Shown here piece by piece: positions 29,002 to 37,870 of a DNA stretch of 64,000 nt. Numbering within the stretch: position 1 is the stretch's first letter; every line of letters begins with the position of its first letter. This stretch comes from Gordonia terrae (lineage in GTDB: Bacteria > Actinomycetota > Actinomycetes > Mycobacteriales > Mycobacteriaceae). The notes below the pieces were generated by a model. The model made no database searches, was not told the origin of the DNA, and saw only the letters and a program-made list of their open reading frames with translations. Position numbers and translations under genes: made by a program. The stretch lies in the NCBI RefSeq assembly GCF_001698225.1, contig NZ_CP016594.1:5022001-5086000 (forward strand). The letters are read 5' to 3'.

Positions 29002-30072
29002 TCACCGACGTATGGTCTCCGCAGCCCGGAATGGTGCCAGCACCGGAAGGTCGAAGAACCCGGGTTCGGCATCGACCACACCGGGGATCAAGCCGAGGAG
29101 TACCGAGGCCGTTGCGTCCATTGCCGGCCGGGACGAGGGGATCGCTGGATCCGAGTCACTGAGGTCGAGGCTCATCCGAACGTTCGGTCGGCCGTCTATC
29201 TCCACGCGCCAGTGTCCCCCTCCATCAGCGAGCTGGGGATGCAGGTCGACCGACGACGTCCACAGAATCTCGTGCAACATCGAAGCGCCAGAGGCGAACT
29301 CACCTCGCCAGCGCCAGGTTGTCGCTGCCACATGACCACGCCGGATCGTCATTGCCGGGAGTTCGATGTCGTGCGGAGCCAGGGTCACCTCGTGCTGGGG
29401 GGTGATCGACTCGACCGTGGTGTTCAGCGCCTCGGCGACGAACTGCAGCGTCTCGGCGTAGTACGCGTTGTAGACGTCGGCGAGTGGGCTCGTCGTCAGG
29501 GACGTCTCGTCCGGATCTGTTCCGAAACCCATGACTGCCTCCAGCAGTCTCCGGGATGGCGATCTCGATGCGTCAAAGGTCTCATAGCAGCGGACTTCGG
29601 CCAGATCGGCGAGAAGGCCGGTCCCGAGGAGCGCCAGCCGCTCCGCGACGAATCCAGGGTTGAGTCCGGCCCCGGCGAGTGTGACTCCGCCGGTGAGAGC
29701 AGCGTTCTCCAATGGACGCCAGTAGTTCTCGGCGTGCACCCGAGGACGGTAGAAGCCGTTGGTGGAGATCAGGTTCTTCCCACTCGCGAGAACCTCGGCG
29801 ACAGCTTCATTCTGGGCCTCGTACGGCACCGACAGCAGGGCGGTGTGAAGGACGATGTCAGCGTCGGTGGCGAGGATCTCCCCCAGGTCCCTGGTTGCGT
29901 ATATCCCCGTTCTGGGTCGTTTCACCAGGTCCCCGGCGTCGACGCCGTGCTTTGCCTCGGAGGTCACGTAGACGCCGGCCAGCTCGTATGCGGGACCATC
30001 GATGATGCGACGCAGGGCGGTCCGGCCGACCGACCCGGTTCCCCATTGGATGACTCGGTACTTCCTGGACAT
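29002..30072 (-). CDS. NAD(P)-binding reductase, dihydrodipicolinate-reductase-like
   Basis: 356 residues from ATG 30072 (AAAGGA 8 bases upstream). The nucleotide loop VIQWGTGSVGRTALRRI is at the N-terminus, and GAGLNPGFVAERLAL at about 140 is the superfamily's second signature. It is a distant paralog of the reductase at 16341-17426, which also follows an oxygenase. It is the last gene of a six-gene operon, 41 bp after the carotenoid-oxygenase-type gene. It might reduce the carbonyl product of that cleavage, but this is a guess from position. Confidence 0.78.
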   Translation of the reverse strand: MSRKYRVIQWGTGSVGRTALRRIIDGPAYELAGVYVTSEAKHGVDAGDLVKRPRTGIYATRDLGEILATDADIVLHTALLSVPYEAQNEAVAEVLASGKNLISTNGFYRPRVHAENYWRPLENAALTGGVTLAGAGLNPGFVAERLALLGTGLLADLAEVRCYETFDASRSPSRRLLEAVMGFGTDPDETSLTTSPLADVYNAYYAETLQFVAEALNTTVESITPQHEVTLAPHDIELPAMTIRRGHVAATTWRWRGEFASGASMLHEILWTSSVDLHPQLADGGGHWRVEIDGRPNVRMSLDLSDSDPAIPSSRPAMDATASVLLGLIPGVVDAEPGFFDLPVLAPFRAAETIRR

Positions 30073-30113
30073 TCGGGAGTCCTTTCTGGTGTGCGTCATC
30101 GACCGGGACGCAG

Positions 30114-31592
30114 TCAGTTCGACTGCGCCAGTTGATCGCTGCGAATCCAGCACGCGTGAAAGCCGGACGGGACCCGCTGCGGCAGGAGGACGCGGGCGAT
30201 CGGCCCACCCTCGACGTTCTCCGCGTCGAAGATGTTGATCTCGCCACGGTCTTCGGCTTCATCGTTGACGAAGCAGACCAGGTAGCCATCCGTCTCACCG
30301 GTGGAGTCGTCGCGCGGCGCGAAGGGGGCCTCGGCGCCCCAGCGTCCATTGCCGAACTTGTGCTCGACCTTCGTCCCGGTCTGCGAGTCGAATCGCACCA
30401 GGCCGTCGAACAGCAGCAGGGGCTCGTTGCCCAGGCTCATGTTGTATGAGTAACGGTGCGGCTTGCCCATGATCCTCGAGTCCACACTGGGGAACTCGAT
30501 GTTCGCATCGTCCAGTGCGGTCTCCGTGGTCTGCCCTGTCCGCAGGTTGAACCGGTACCGGTAGAGCTGCGCGTCGAGTCGCATGTACGCCAACATGCTG
30601 GCCAACGGGTGGTCGAACGTCGTCTGGTGCTGCGGATTCTTGACCCGACAGGCGTCCATCACGATCTCGTCGCCCTCTTCCCACGAGTTGACCACGTGGT
30701 AGATGTAGCAGGGCTTGGCCTCGAACCAGCGGACCTCCGCGCCGCTACCATGCCGCGGAATGACAGCGAAGCGCGACATCAGTTCCCGGTCATAGAAGAT
30801 GCGGTACTTACCTGCTCGCCGGGCGTCCTGATCCTGCACCAGAGGAAGATCCATGAGAATCGCGTAGTTCTCGGTGATCGCCATGTCGTGTGGCAAGCGT
30901 GGCGCCGGTATGTCGATGTGGGCCAGGTGCGTCTGCTTGCCCTCGGCGCCGATCACGCCGTACCGCAGATAGTTCTGGTCCGGTCCGTAATCGAACCAGA
31001 ACAGCTCATCGGTGGCCTCGTCGACTTTGGGGTGCGCCATCATGTCACCGGCGAACGTACCCAAGAAGTCCTGCGCACCCAGCGTTTCCAGCGAGAGTGG
31101 GTCGACTCCGTACGGTGTGCCGCACAGATACCATGTCGCCAGCACCTGGCCCCGGTGGAAGATCACGTCGGTGTTCGCGCCATCTTTGATGCCGAGCCCG
31201 TGACCGTTGCCGAATGGGTTGTCCTTGGGGTTCTCCATCAGACCGGTCCAGAGGGCGCGACCGGCCTCCGACTCCGCCTGGAAAGCGCGGGTCTGCACGT
31301 AACGGTTCCGGTAGCGGACTTTCCCGTTCTCGAAGTGGGCGGCATGGATCATGCCGTCACCGTCGAACATGTGGTAGCGGCCGGGCGCGGCGAACTGTCG
31401 ATTCGGGCCGTTCCGCAGGTACACGCCGTTGAGGTCCTTGGGGATCTCGCCGATCACCTCGAGGTCGTCGAGCGTCAACTCATCGCGAACCGGCGCGAAA
31501 ACCCCTAGTACATAGGGATTCTCGACGCCGTTGTCGGCCGGGGCAGCGACTGCGATCGGCGCATTGTCCGCGGAGAACTGGGTGTTGGTCAT
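30114..31592 (-). CDS. Carotenoid cleavage oxygenase superfamily protein (lignostilbene/isoeugenol-type)
   Basis: 492 residues. The family's seven-bladed propeller places four iron-binding histidines in MMAHPKV (about 188), LPHDMAI (about 238), IYHVVNSWEEGD (about 300) and PSGFHACW (about 481). All four are present. DGDGMIHAAHFENGKVRYRNRYV is a typical blade-1 pattern. These Fe(II) enzymes split a C=C bond into two carbonyls. Substrates include apocarotenoids, stilbenes and isoeugenol. The neighbouring CoA-linked enzymes suggest an aromatic or isoprenoid substrate, not pigment synthesis. No signal peptide. Confidence 0.88.
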   Translation of the reverse strand: MTNTQFSADNAPIAVAAPADNGVENPYVLGVFAPVRDELTLDDLEVIGEIPKDLNGVYLRNGPNRQFAAPGRYHMFDGDGMIHAAHFENGKVRYRNRYVQTRAFQAESEAGRALWTGLMENPKDNPFGNGHGLGIKDGANTDVIFHRGQVLATWYLCGTPYGVDPLSLETLGAQDFLGTFAGDMMAHPKVDEATDELFWFDYGPDQNYLRYGVIGAEGKQTHLAHIDIPAPRLPHDMAITENYAILMDLPLVQDQDARRAGKYRIFYDRELMSRFAVIPRHGSGAEVRWFEAKPCYIYHVVNSWEEGDEIVMDACRVKNPQHQTTFDHPLASMLAYMRLDAQLYRYRFNLRTGQTTETALDDANIEFPSVDSRIMGKPHRYSYNMSLGNEPLLLFDGLVRFDSQTGTKVEHKFGNGRWGAEAPFAPRDDSTGETDGYLVCFVNDEAEDRGEINIFDAENVEGGPIARVLLPQRVPSGFHACWIRSDQLAQSN

Positions 31593-31625
31593 TGGTCTTC
31601 CTTTCGTTGTCCCTAACGGGCTCGG

Positions 31626-32087
31626 TCAGGGTCGGAGCACGAGTTGTGTACAGCGGAACAGCGCGATTGTCCGGCCGTCGCCGTCGTGCACAGTCGCGTC
31701 CCACGTCTGGGTCCGTCGGCCGGAGTGGCTGGGGGTCGCGGTGGTGGTGACCACCCCCGACCGTGCGGTGCCCAGATAGTTGGTCTTGACTTCGAGCGTC
31801 GTGAATCCCGTCGCGCCCTCCGGCAGTGACAGACGCGTTCCGATTCCGCAGGCGGTATCTGCCAGCGCGACCACGGTCGCCGCGTGCAGGTAGCCATTCG
31901 GCGCCAGCACGCGTTCGCTCACCGTCAGCTCGCCGATCACCTTCTCCGCGGATGCCTCGAGGACCCGCATGCCGAGCACCCCCGGAAGACGTCCCGCAAG
32001 CATGGTTGTCAAGTCGTCGGCCAGCTGGGCCCCCGCGCCTGCCGGTGTGGGACGTGGAGCGGCGACCGGAGATTCGTTGCCCGACAT
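31626..32087 (-). CDS. PaaI-type hotdog acyl-CoA thioesterase
   Basis: 153 residues, one hotdog domain. PNGYLHAATVVALADTACGIGT (about 63-84) is the PaaI signature with the catalytic Asp. PaaI enzymes hydrolyse (hydroxy)phenylacetyl-CoA-type esters and rescue trapped CoA. It ends 33 bp before the oxygenase gene and begins 3 bp after the acyl-CoA synthetase ends, so it is cotranscribed with both. Confidence 0.85.
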   Translation of the reverse strand: MSGNESPVAAPRPTPAGAGAQLADDLTTMLAGRLPGVLGMRVLEASAEKVIGELTVSERVLAPNGYLHAATVVALADTACGIGTRLSLPEGATGFTTLEVKTNYLGTARSGVVTTTATPSHSGRRTQTWDATVHDGDGRTIALFRCTQLVLRP

Positions 32088-32090
32088 GGC

Positions 32091-33869
32091 TTACTCGTCC
32101 ATCGCGATCTCGCGACGGATCTCGCGGCGCTGGAGCTTCCCGACCGCGTTACGGGGAAGGTGGTCCCTTATCACCAGCCGCTCCGGCAGCTTGAAGGAGG
32201 CGAGGTCCTTCTCCCGTAGGAAGTCGACCAGCGCCTCCAGCGACACCGATTCCGCTGGCTTGGGAACGACCGCCGCACAACATTTCTCGCCGAGGACGGG
32301 GTCGTCGTACCCCACCACTGCGATGTCTGCGACCGCGGGATGATCGATCAGCAGTCCTTCTATCTCAGCCGGCGCGATGTTCATGCCGCCCCGGATGATG
32401 ATCTCTTTGCTGCGATCGACGAACTTGAGGTATTCGCCTGAGTCACCGCACAATTCGAAAACATCGCCGCTGCACAGGTAACCGTCTTCGTCGAAGGCGC
32501 TCTTCTCTGCTGTCCCGTCGAGATAGCCGGCGAAGACCGTCGGTCCCTTCAACCGGAGTTCACCACGATCGCCGACGCGTGTGACCTGACTTCCCGTTGT
32601 GACATCCACCAGACGGACATCCGTCTGCTGGGCTACCGGTGTGGCCCAGGTCCGGCTCGTGGTGCCGTAGTTCGGCAGGTACTCAGCCCGGATCATCGGG
32701 TCCGGTGTGTCGGACGGAGCGCCGAGCAGACAGATGCCCTCGTTCGAGCCGAAGAAGTTGAGAACCTCGATACCGAGGTCGTTCTGCCAGTCCCGCACCA
32801 CCCCCGGCGGGAGCGGTGCCCCGCCGGAACCGACTGTCCGCAACGTCGACAGGTCGAAGTCGTTCCGCAGCGCCGGATTCTGCAGCAGCATGACGAGGAG
32901 TGCAGGCGGCATGCTGGCGTGCGTGACGTGGTGCCGCTCGATCTGGTCGAGGAACACCCGTAGATCGAGCGGGTGGTGCTGTACGAGATGTGCGCCGCTC
33001 AACAACCACGGCAGGAGGGACGTCGAGAATCCTGCCATGTTCACCATCGGGAACGGGCCGAGCATCACGGAGGAGGATGTGACTCGGAGACCGTCCTGCG
33101 CTGTCTGCCCGATCGCGAGCCAGTCCGCATGACATCGTGGGACCCCTTTCGGTGCGGCCTCGGTACCGCTGGTCCAGCAGATCGTGATGCAGTCGTTGAC
33201 AGTTCGATCGATTCGGCGGGCCGCCGACCGCGCCGCTTCGAGCTGATCCGCCGAGGGACTTCGCCCATCCAGCGCTCGTTCGGTATCGCCTTCGACAGGT
33301 CCGAAGGTGAACACCTGGCGGAGTGACGGCGACGTCGCGCGGAGTTCGAGTGCTTCCGTGTGCGGATCTCGATCGTGGAGGCGAGTGGAGGTGACGACTG
33401 CAACGGCACCGGCCGAGTCGACGATTCGGCTCAGTTCGTGTCGACGATACGAGGCGGGCATCGGAGCGGCGATCGCACCCAGCCGCCACAGTGCGAAGTA
33501 CGTCGAGGTGAGCGCGACCGAATTGGGTAGGAGGACCGCAACGACATCACCCGGGCCGATTCCGTGAGCATGGAGTCGCGCTGCGATGGCGTCGACTCGG
33601 GCGTCCAGTTCGCTCCAGGTGAGCGACCTCGCGTCGATCGCCGCGATCTCGGTGAGGTTCCCGGGATCGGTGATCGCGGTCGCGTCGCCGCGCGAGCGTA
33701 CGTGGCCGTCGAACAGATCCAGTAGGGTCTCAGCGCGCCACCAGCCCCGTTCGAGGTTGTCGCGGACGGTGGTGCTCGGGTGACAGCCGCGCAGATGCAC
33801 CGGAGTCCGGTCATGGTTGTCGTTCATTGATCTTCCCGTTTCGATGGTGAGGTTGATGTCGTCGCTCAT
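32091..33869 (-). CDS. AMP-binding acyl-CoA synthetase (fatty/aromatic acid ligase)
   Basis: 592 residues if translation begins at ATG 33869, which overlaps the thiolase stop as ATGA; ATG 33827 (RBS-like GGGAAG) is an alternative. Motifs: ITICWTSGTEAAPKG (P-loop), GYLCSGDVF, KEIIIRGGMNIAPAEIE and the C-terminal NAVGKLQRRE with catalytic Lys. It makes an acyl-adenylate and then the CoA thioester. The substrate pocket cannot be assigned. It is the fourth-last gene of the operon that starts with the aldehyde dehydrogenase. Confidence 0.88.
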   Translation of the reverse strand: MSDDINLTIETGRSMNDNHDRTPVHLRGCHPSTTVRDNLERGWWRAETLLDLFDGHVRSRGDATAITDPGNLTEIAAIDARSLTWSELDARVDAIAARLHAHGIGPGDVVAVLLPNSVALTSTYFALWRLGAIAAPMPASYRRHELSRIVDSAGAVAVVTSTRLHDRDPHTEALELRATSPSLRQVFTFGPVEGDTERALDGRSPSADQLEAARSAARRIDRTVNDCITICWTSGTEAAPKGVPRCHADWLAIGQTAQDGLRVTSSSVMLGPFPMVNMAGFSTSLLPWLLSGAHLVQHHPLDLRVFLDQIERHHVTHASMPPALLVMLLQNPALRNDFDLSTLRTVGSGGAPLPPGVVRDWQNDLGIEVLNFFGSNEGICLLGAPSDTPDPMIRAEYLPNYGTTSRTWATPVAQQTDVRLVDVTTGSQVTRVGDRGELRLKGPTVFAGYLDGTAEKSAFDEDGYLCSGDVFELCGDSGEYLKFVDRSKEIIIRGGMNIAPAEIEGLLIDHPAVADIAVVGYDDPVLGEKCCAAVVPKPAESVSLEALVDFLREKDLASFKLPERLVIRDHLPRNAVGKLQRREIRREIAMDE

Positions 33870-35062
33870 GCCATGCGCCGGATGACGAGTGCAGCACCGA
33901 GTCCCAGGGCCGCCGGGATCGTGACGAGTGCGTACTCACCGTCGACCCTGCGCAGGTGATCGAGCGCGTTGACCAACAGCACTCCGCCCCCGGCGCCGAG
34001 CGGATGACCGGTGGCCATGGATCCTCCGACCGGATTGACCTTGGCCGGCTCGATGCCGAGCTGGTCTCTGATCAGCAGAACAGAGGCTGCGAAGGACTCG
34101 TTGGCCTCCACGGTGTCGAGGTGCGCTGCGGTGATCCCGGCACTGGCCAGCGCGCGCCGCGCCGCGTCGACCGGTGCGGTGAGCAGCGGCGAGCGGACTG
34201 CCGCCTGGGCGACCCCGACGATCTCCGCGATCGGCTTGCGACCGAGAGCTTGTTCTGCAGAACGCGATCCGAGTACGGCGAGGGCTGCGCCGTCGGCGAG
34301 GGCGGGCGCCGTGGCAGCGGTGTGGAGTCCGACCTCCGGGCGGGCGACACCCGGAAGTCGGTTCGCGACGCGTTTCCAGGACGGGTCGTCACCGAAGATC
34401 GGCTTCAGTTCCGCGAGGGCCGCGAGGTCCAGACCGGGGCGGGGCCCCTCGTCTGCCCCCAGGAAGCTCCCCTCTCCTGTCTTGATCGGCACGACCGAGT
34501 CAGATGTGGGTGCGGCAGCCGCTCGCTCGTGAGAAGTGACTGCGGCCTGATCGAGATCTGCTCTGCTGAAGCCGTATCGAGCCGCGGTGAGGTCGGCCGA
34601 GACGCCGATCGTCACGAATCCGGTCCGCTCACCGAGTGTGTCATCGAAGGCCATGGCGGGCTTGTCGGCCATCATCGGGACGCGCGACATCGACTCGACG
34701 CCACCCGTCACCACGACGTCTGCGATGCCCGATGCGACTTTGGCGGCGCCGGTCTCGATGGCATCGAGGCCTGAACAGCACAACCGGGAGACCACACCCG
34801 CGTTGACGGTGTCCGGCCATCCGGCCCACAGCGCGGCGGCGCGCGCAATGTTCCCACCCTGCTCGCCGACAGCCGTACTGGTCCCGATGAGGATGTCCCC
34901 CACGGTGTCCACGGGAAGGCCTCGCTCGCGGACTCCGATGAGTAGTTGACCGAGAAGATCGTGTGCGGGGACGTCTGCGAAAGTACCGCCCTGTTTGCGG
35001 ACACGAGCTTTCGGTGAGCGGACGGCGTCATAGACGTAGACGCCGGAACTGAACTGGGCCAT
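33866..35062 (-). CDS. Thiolase-family protein lacking the second active-site cysteine
   Basis: 398 residues. The nucleophile Cys is present in SRLCCSGLDA (about 91), NESFA replaces NEAFA at about 318, and GGSMATGHPLGAGG (about 345) supplies the active His. The C-terminal motif that normally reads C-I-G-G-G reads TIPAALGLGAA, so the proton-shuttling Cys is absent. It may be a specialised thiolase or a different C-C bond enzyme. It starts 5 bp after the aldehyde dehydrogenase stop and overlaps the synthetase gene by 4 bp. Confidence 0.85.
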   Translation of the reverse strand: MAQFSSGVYVYDAVRSPKARVRKQGGTFADVPAHDLLGQLLIGVRERGLPVDTVGDILIGTSTAVGEQGGNIARAAALWAGWPDTVNAGVVSRLCCSGLDAIETGAAKVASGIADVVVTGGVESMSRVPMMADKPAMAFDDTLGERTGFVTIGVSADLTAARYGFSRADLDQAAVTSHERAAAAPTSDSVVPIKTGEGSFLGADEGPRPGLDLAALAELKPIFGDDPSWKRVANRLPGVARPEVGLHTAATAPALADGAALAVLGSRSAEQALGRKPIAEIVGVAQAAVRSPLLTAPVDAARRALASAGITAAHLDTVEANESFAASVLLIRDQLGIEPAKVNPVGGSMATGHPLGAGGGVLLVNALDHLRRVDGEYALVTIPAALGLGAALVIRRMA

Positions 35063-35066
35063 CGTG

Positions 35067-36719
35067 TCATCCCTCGATCTGGCGGCGGTCTTGGACGATC
35101 CGGAATCGACCGGCTATGAACGCTTCGTCGGTCAGGGTGGCGTTGCCTGCCGGGTTGAGTCCGGTGACGTGGTAGTCGCTGTAGGCCGCGGCGTACTGCA
35201 TCGGCATCGAGGAGATGAGGTTGGCCGACAACGATGCACCCGCATCCGCGTATGCATCCGCGATCGTGTCGACGGCTGCGTCGTCGGTGCAATACAAGTA
35301 GGAACTGATCGCTCCGTGACGACGGATGCTCGCGGTCGCGTGCTCCACCGCGGAGTCGCGATCGGCACAGTCGATCAGGTAGGCGATGGGGCCGAACTGT
35401 TCACCGTCGGGCACTTCGTCACCGCGACGCGGATCGATGCGGATCAGCAACGGAGTCACCACGCGGGCCTGCGGATACACCGGATGTGCGTATGGGGTGT
35501 GTCGACGGACGAGCGTGTCTCCGGCGGTGCCGGCAAGTGAGTCGAGAGTTCGCAACGTGGCGTCGGACTGGAGTGCTCCGCACACGGCTGCGGCGCGACG
35601 CGGTGCGGCCGCAAGGTCGTCGAGCGCTGCGCGCAGTGCTGCCACGACGTCGTCTCGGGGCACGCTTCCGTCCGCTGTTCGTACACCCGCGTCCGGGATG
35701 TAGATGTTCTGGGGGGAGGTGCACATCTGACCGCTGAACAGCGACAGCCCGCCGGCAAGTGTTCTCAGCGTCGCTGCCAGATCGTCTACTGAGTCGAGGA
35801 TGACCGTGTTGACGCCTGCGGTTTCGGTGAACACCAGTGCGTCACCGGAATTGCGTTCGAGCCAGGTACCGAACGCCTGACTCCCGGTGAAGTCGACGAT
35901 GCGGATTGCGGGATGGGTGGCGAGGTCACCGGCGATCGGAGCATCCACGGTGTCGACAACCAATTGGACTGCGTCCGTGGGCAACCCGGCCTCGTCGAGT
36001 ACTTCCCGGATGACCTGCACGGCGAGTGCGGTCCCGAGCACCGAACGTGGATGTGGCTTGACCAGGACCGGATTACCTGTGGCGAGGTTTGCCAGGATCG
36101 CTGGGTAGGCGTTCCATGCGGGGAACGACGCACATGCGACGACGAGGGCGGTTCCGACCGGGCGCGGGCGGAATCGCTTGTGCAGCGTCACCGGGGTCTT
36201 ACCGAAGGTCTGCTGCCAGGTCACGGTTTCGGGGACCCTCGACATCGAGGCCCACGCCATCGCCACGGCCTCGAGACCGCGGTCGAGGGCGTTCGTCCCG
36301 CTGCCACTGCACGCCATGCTCAGACTCTGACCGGTCGTGTGGGAGGTGACGGCAGCGAACTCCTGGCCGCGCTGGTGGATTCGGTGCAGGGATTCGAGGC
36401 ACACCCCCACACGCTGCTCGACGCTCGCCTTTCCGAGTTCCACGGCGGCACACGCAGCGCCTCCCAGCACTTCGTCGACCGAAGGCGCAGCGTAGGTGAC
36501 GTTGAGCGGTTTCCCGGTGTAGGGAGAGACCTCGTCCGCGGTGATGACAGCGGCGGCCGGGGCCGAGAGTTGCAGTGTGACACCGTCGTATGCGCCAACC
36601 AGCGCTTCCGCGTGCGCGGGCTCGGGTGGGGTGATCGAACTGAAACCCGTCCACGCAGACCGAGTCCGATTGGCCTCGACTGCGGAGTTCAGAAGGGAGA
36701 GATGGGGCGCGAAGAACAT
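35067..36719 (-). CDS. PaaN-like aldehyde dehydrogenase
   Basis: 550 residues. ALDH superfamily with catalytic Cys in FSGQMCTSPQNIY (about 325), Glu in FTETAGVN and NAD-site VVACASFPAWNAYPA. The motif SGQMCTSPQNIY and the length suit the PaaN group (phenylacetate-cluster ALDH without the hydratase domain of E. coli PaaZ). It would oxidise an aldehyde, possibly that made by the oxygenase, to an acid for the CoA ligase. First gene of the operon; a TTANTGAAGT element lies 76 bp upstream. Confidence 0.82.
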   Translation of the reverse strand: MFFAPHLSLLNSAVEANRTRSAWTGFSSITPPEPAHAEALVGAYDGVTLQLSAPAAAVITADEVSPYTGKPLNVTYAAPSVDEVLGGAACAAVELGKASVEQRVGVCLESLHRIHQRGQEFAAVTSHTTGQSLSMACSGSGTNALDRGLEAVAMAWASMSRVPETVTWQQTFGKTPVTLHKRFRPRPVGTALVVACASFPAWNAYPAILANLATGNPVLVKPHPRSVLGTALAVQVIREVLDEAGLPTDAVQLVVDTVDAPIAGDLATHPAIRIVDFTGSQAFGTWLERNSGDALVFTETAGVNTVILDSVDDLAATLRTLAGGLSLFSGQMCTSPQNIYIPDAGVRTADGSVPRDDVVAALRAALDDLAAAPRRAAAVCGALQSDATLRTLDSLAGTAGDTLVRRHTPYAHPVYPQARVVTPLLIRIDPRRGDEVPDGEQFGPIAYLIDCADRDSAVEHATASIRRHGAISSYLYCTDDAAVDTIADAYADAGASLSANLISSMPMQYAAAYSDYHVTGLNPAGNATLTDEAFIAGRFRIVQDRRQIEG

Positions 36720-36794
36720 GAGGGCTCGTTTCTGTCCACGATGGGCGACTGGGCACAGGAGGTCGTCGTCGCGAGGACCGACGTCCTACTACCG

Positions 36795-36804
36795 TTAATG
36801 AAGT
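36795..36804 (+). promoter_or_regulatory. Island motif TTANTGAAGT, site 1
   Basis: TTAATGAAGT in the 180-bp gap before the six-gene operon that begins with the aldehyde dehydrogenase. One of four copies, each in a promoter region of the catabolic island (others: 39121-39130, 45225-45234, 45396-45405). Very AT-rich for this genome. Confidence 0.6.
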
Positions 36805-36899
36805 GAACCAATAGGTACGCGACTTTGTCAACGGTCGAGTTCCGCGCGGCAGGGCCGGAGAACGTCGGTATGTGTGGGCGTGGACCGATCAGGGGTTGT

Positions 36900-37829
36900 T
36901 CAGGTCGCCGGCCAGGGCTCGAACACCACCGAGGTGCGCTCGAGAATGGCGTCGCATCCGCGGCAACGCAGAGCAGGGATCAGCGGCTGCCCACAGTCGA
37001 TGTGCTGGAGCCGAGGACCGAGGTCCTCTACCGGGATGTCGGGGTTGGCGCGCCGGGTCCAGGCCATCTGGAAGGCGAAGATCGGGAACAGCGCCCGCCC
37101 ACGTGGGGTGAGTGTGTATTCGCGGCCACCATCGGCGCGCCGGAGGATGCCGACGCCGGTCAGTCTGGTCAGGCGCTCGGTGAGCGTGGTGGGCGACATC
37201 ATCAGGAGCGATTGGAATTCCCCGAATCGGCGTATGCCGGACAACGCGAGTCCGATGACCAGCGCGCTCCACCGATCCCCGATCGCCTCCATGATCACCG
37301 AGAACTGCAGGCCGGCCCCGTTGATCTGGAGTGGGCCACGCGAGGACCGACGCCGCTTGCTGCGTCCCGCCAAGACCAGAGTGGCGGGTGTGACCTCGAG
37401 ATGAGCGTTTCGCGCCTTGACCGTGCGCTCGCAGCTTCGGCAGGCGAGATCGGGGGGGCCGCGGTGGCCGCAGTCCACGTGTACGAGCTCGGGCTGCAGC
37501 AGCCCCTCGGATGACCATTCGCGCTGCCAGGTCCAGACACTCACGAGGAACTCCCAGGTGGCCAGCCCGAGATCGGTGAGCAGGTAGTCGTGCCGGTCAT
37601 ACGAGCCCGGCTGGGGCCTGCGTTCCATCAGTCCGGCCTCGAGCAATGCGTTCAGTCGCGAGGTCAGGACCGCAGGAGGGGCACCTGTCCTCTCGATCCA
37701 GGCGCTGAACCGCCGGACATGGTCCACGAATGCATCACGGAGGATGACGACCGTCAGCCGGTCCCCGAGCAGATCGATCGTCTGCGCAATGGGGCTCGGC
37801 GACACCGCCATCGGATCCCGCTCCCCCAT
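36900..37829 (-). CDS. Double HxlR-family regulator with two zinc-knuckle-like tails
   Basis: 309 residues from ATG 37829 (AGGTGG upstream; ATG 37811 is also possible). It contains two HxlR winged-helix units in series. Unit 1, about 8-130: IAQTIDLLGDRLTVVILRDAF, then a tail HVDCGHRGPPDLACRSC. Unit 2, about 180-305: FSVIMEAIGDRWSALVIGLAL, then a tail HIDCGQPLIPALRCRGC. Each tail has His and three Cys in the same order and so could bind zinc. Usual HxlR proteins are about 110-130 residues and work as dimers, so this looks like a single-chain dimer. It is cotranscribed with the thiolase 41 bp upstream and is the only regulator in the island. Confidence 0.82.
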   Translation of the reverse strand: MGERDPMAVSPSPIAQTIDLLGDRLTVVILRDAFVDHVRRFSAWIERTGAPPAVLTSRLNALLEAGLMERRPQPGSYDRHDYLLTDLGLATWEFLVSVWTWQREWSSEGLLQPELVHVDCGHRGPPDLACRSCERTVKARNAHLEVTPATLVLAGRSKRRRSSRGPLQINGAGLQFSVIMEAIGDRWSALVIGLALSGIRRFGEFQSLLMMSPTTLTERLTRLTGVGILRRADGGREYTLTPRGRALFPIFAFQMAWTRRANPDIPVEDLGPRLQHIDCGQPLIPALRCRGCDAILERTSVVFEPWPAT

Positions 37830-37870
37830 GTGCACCACCTTTGTCGCGCCACTCGCAGTCCCCGACCGCG

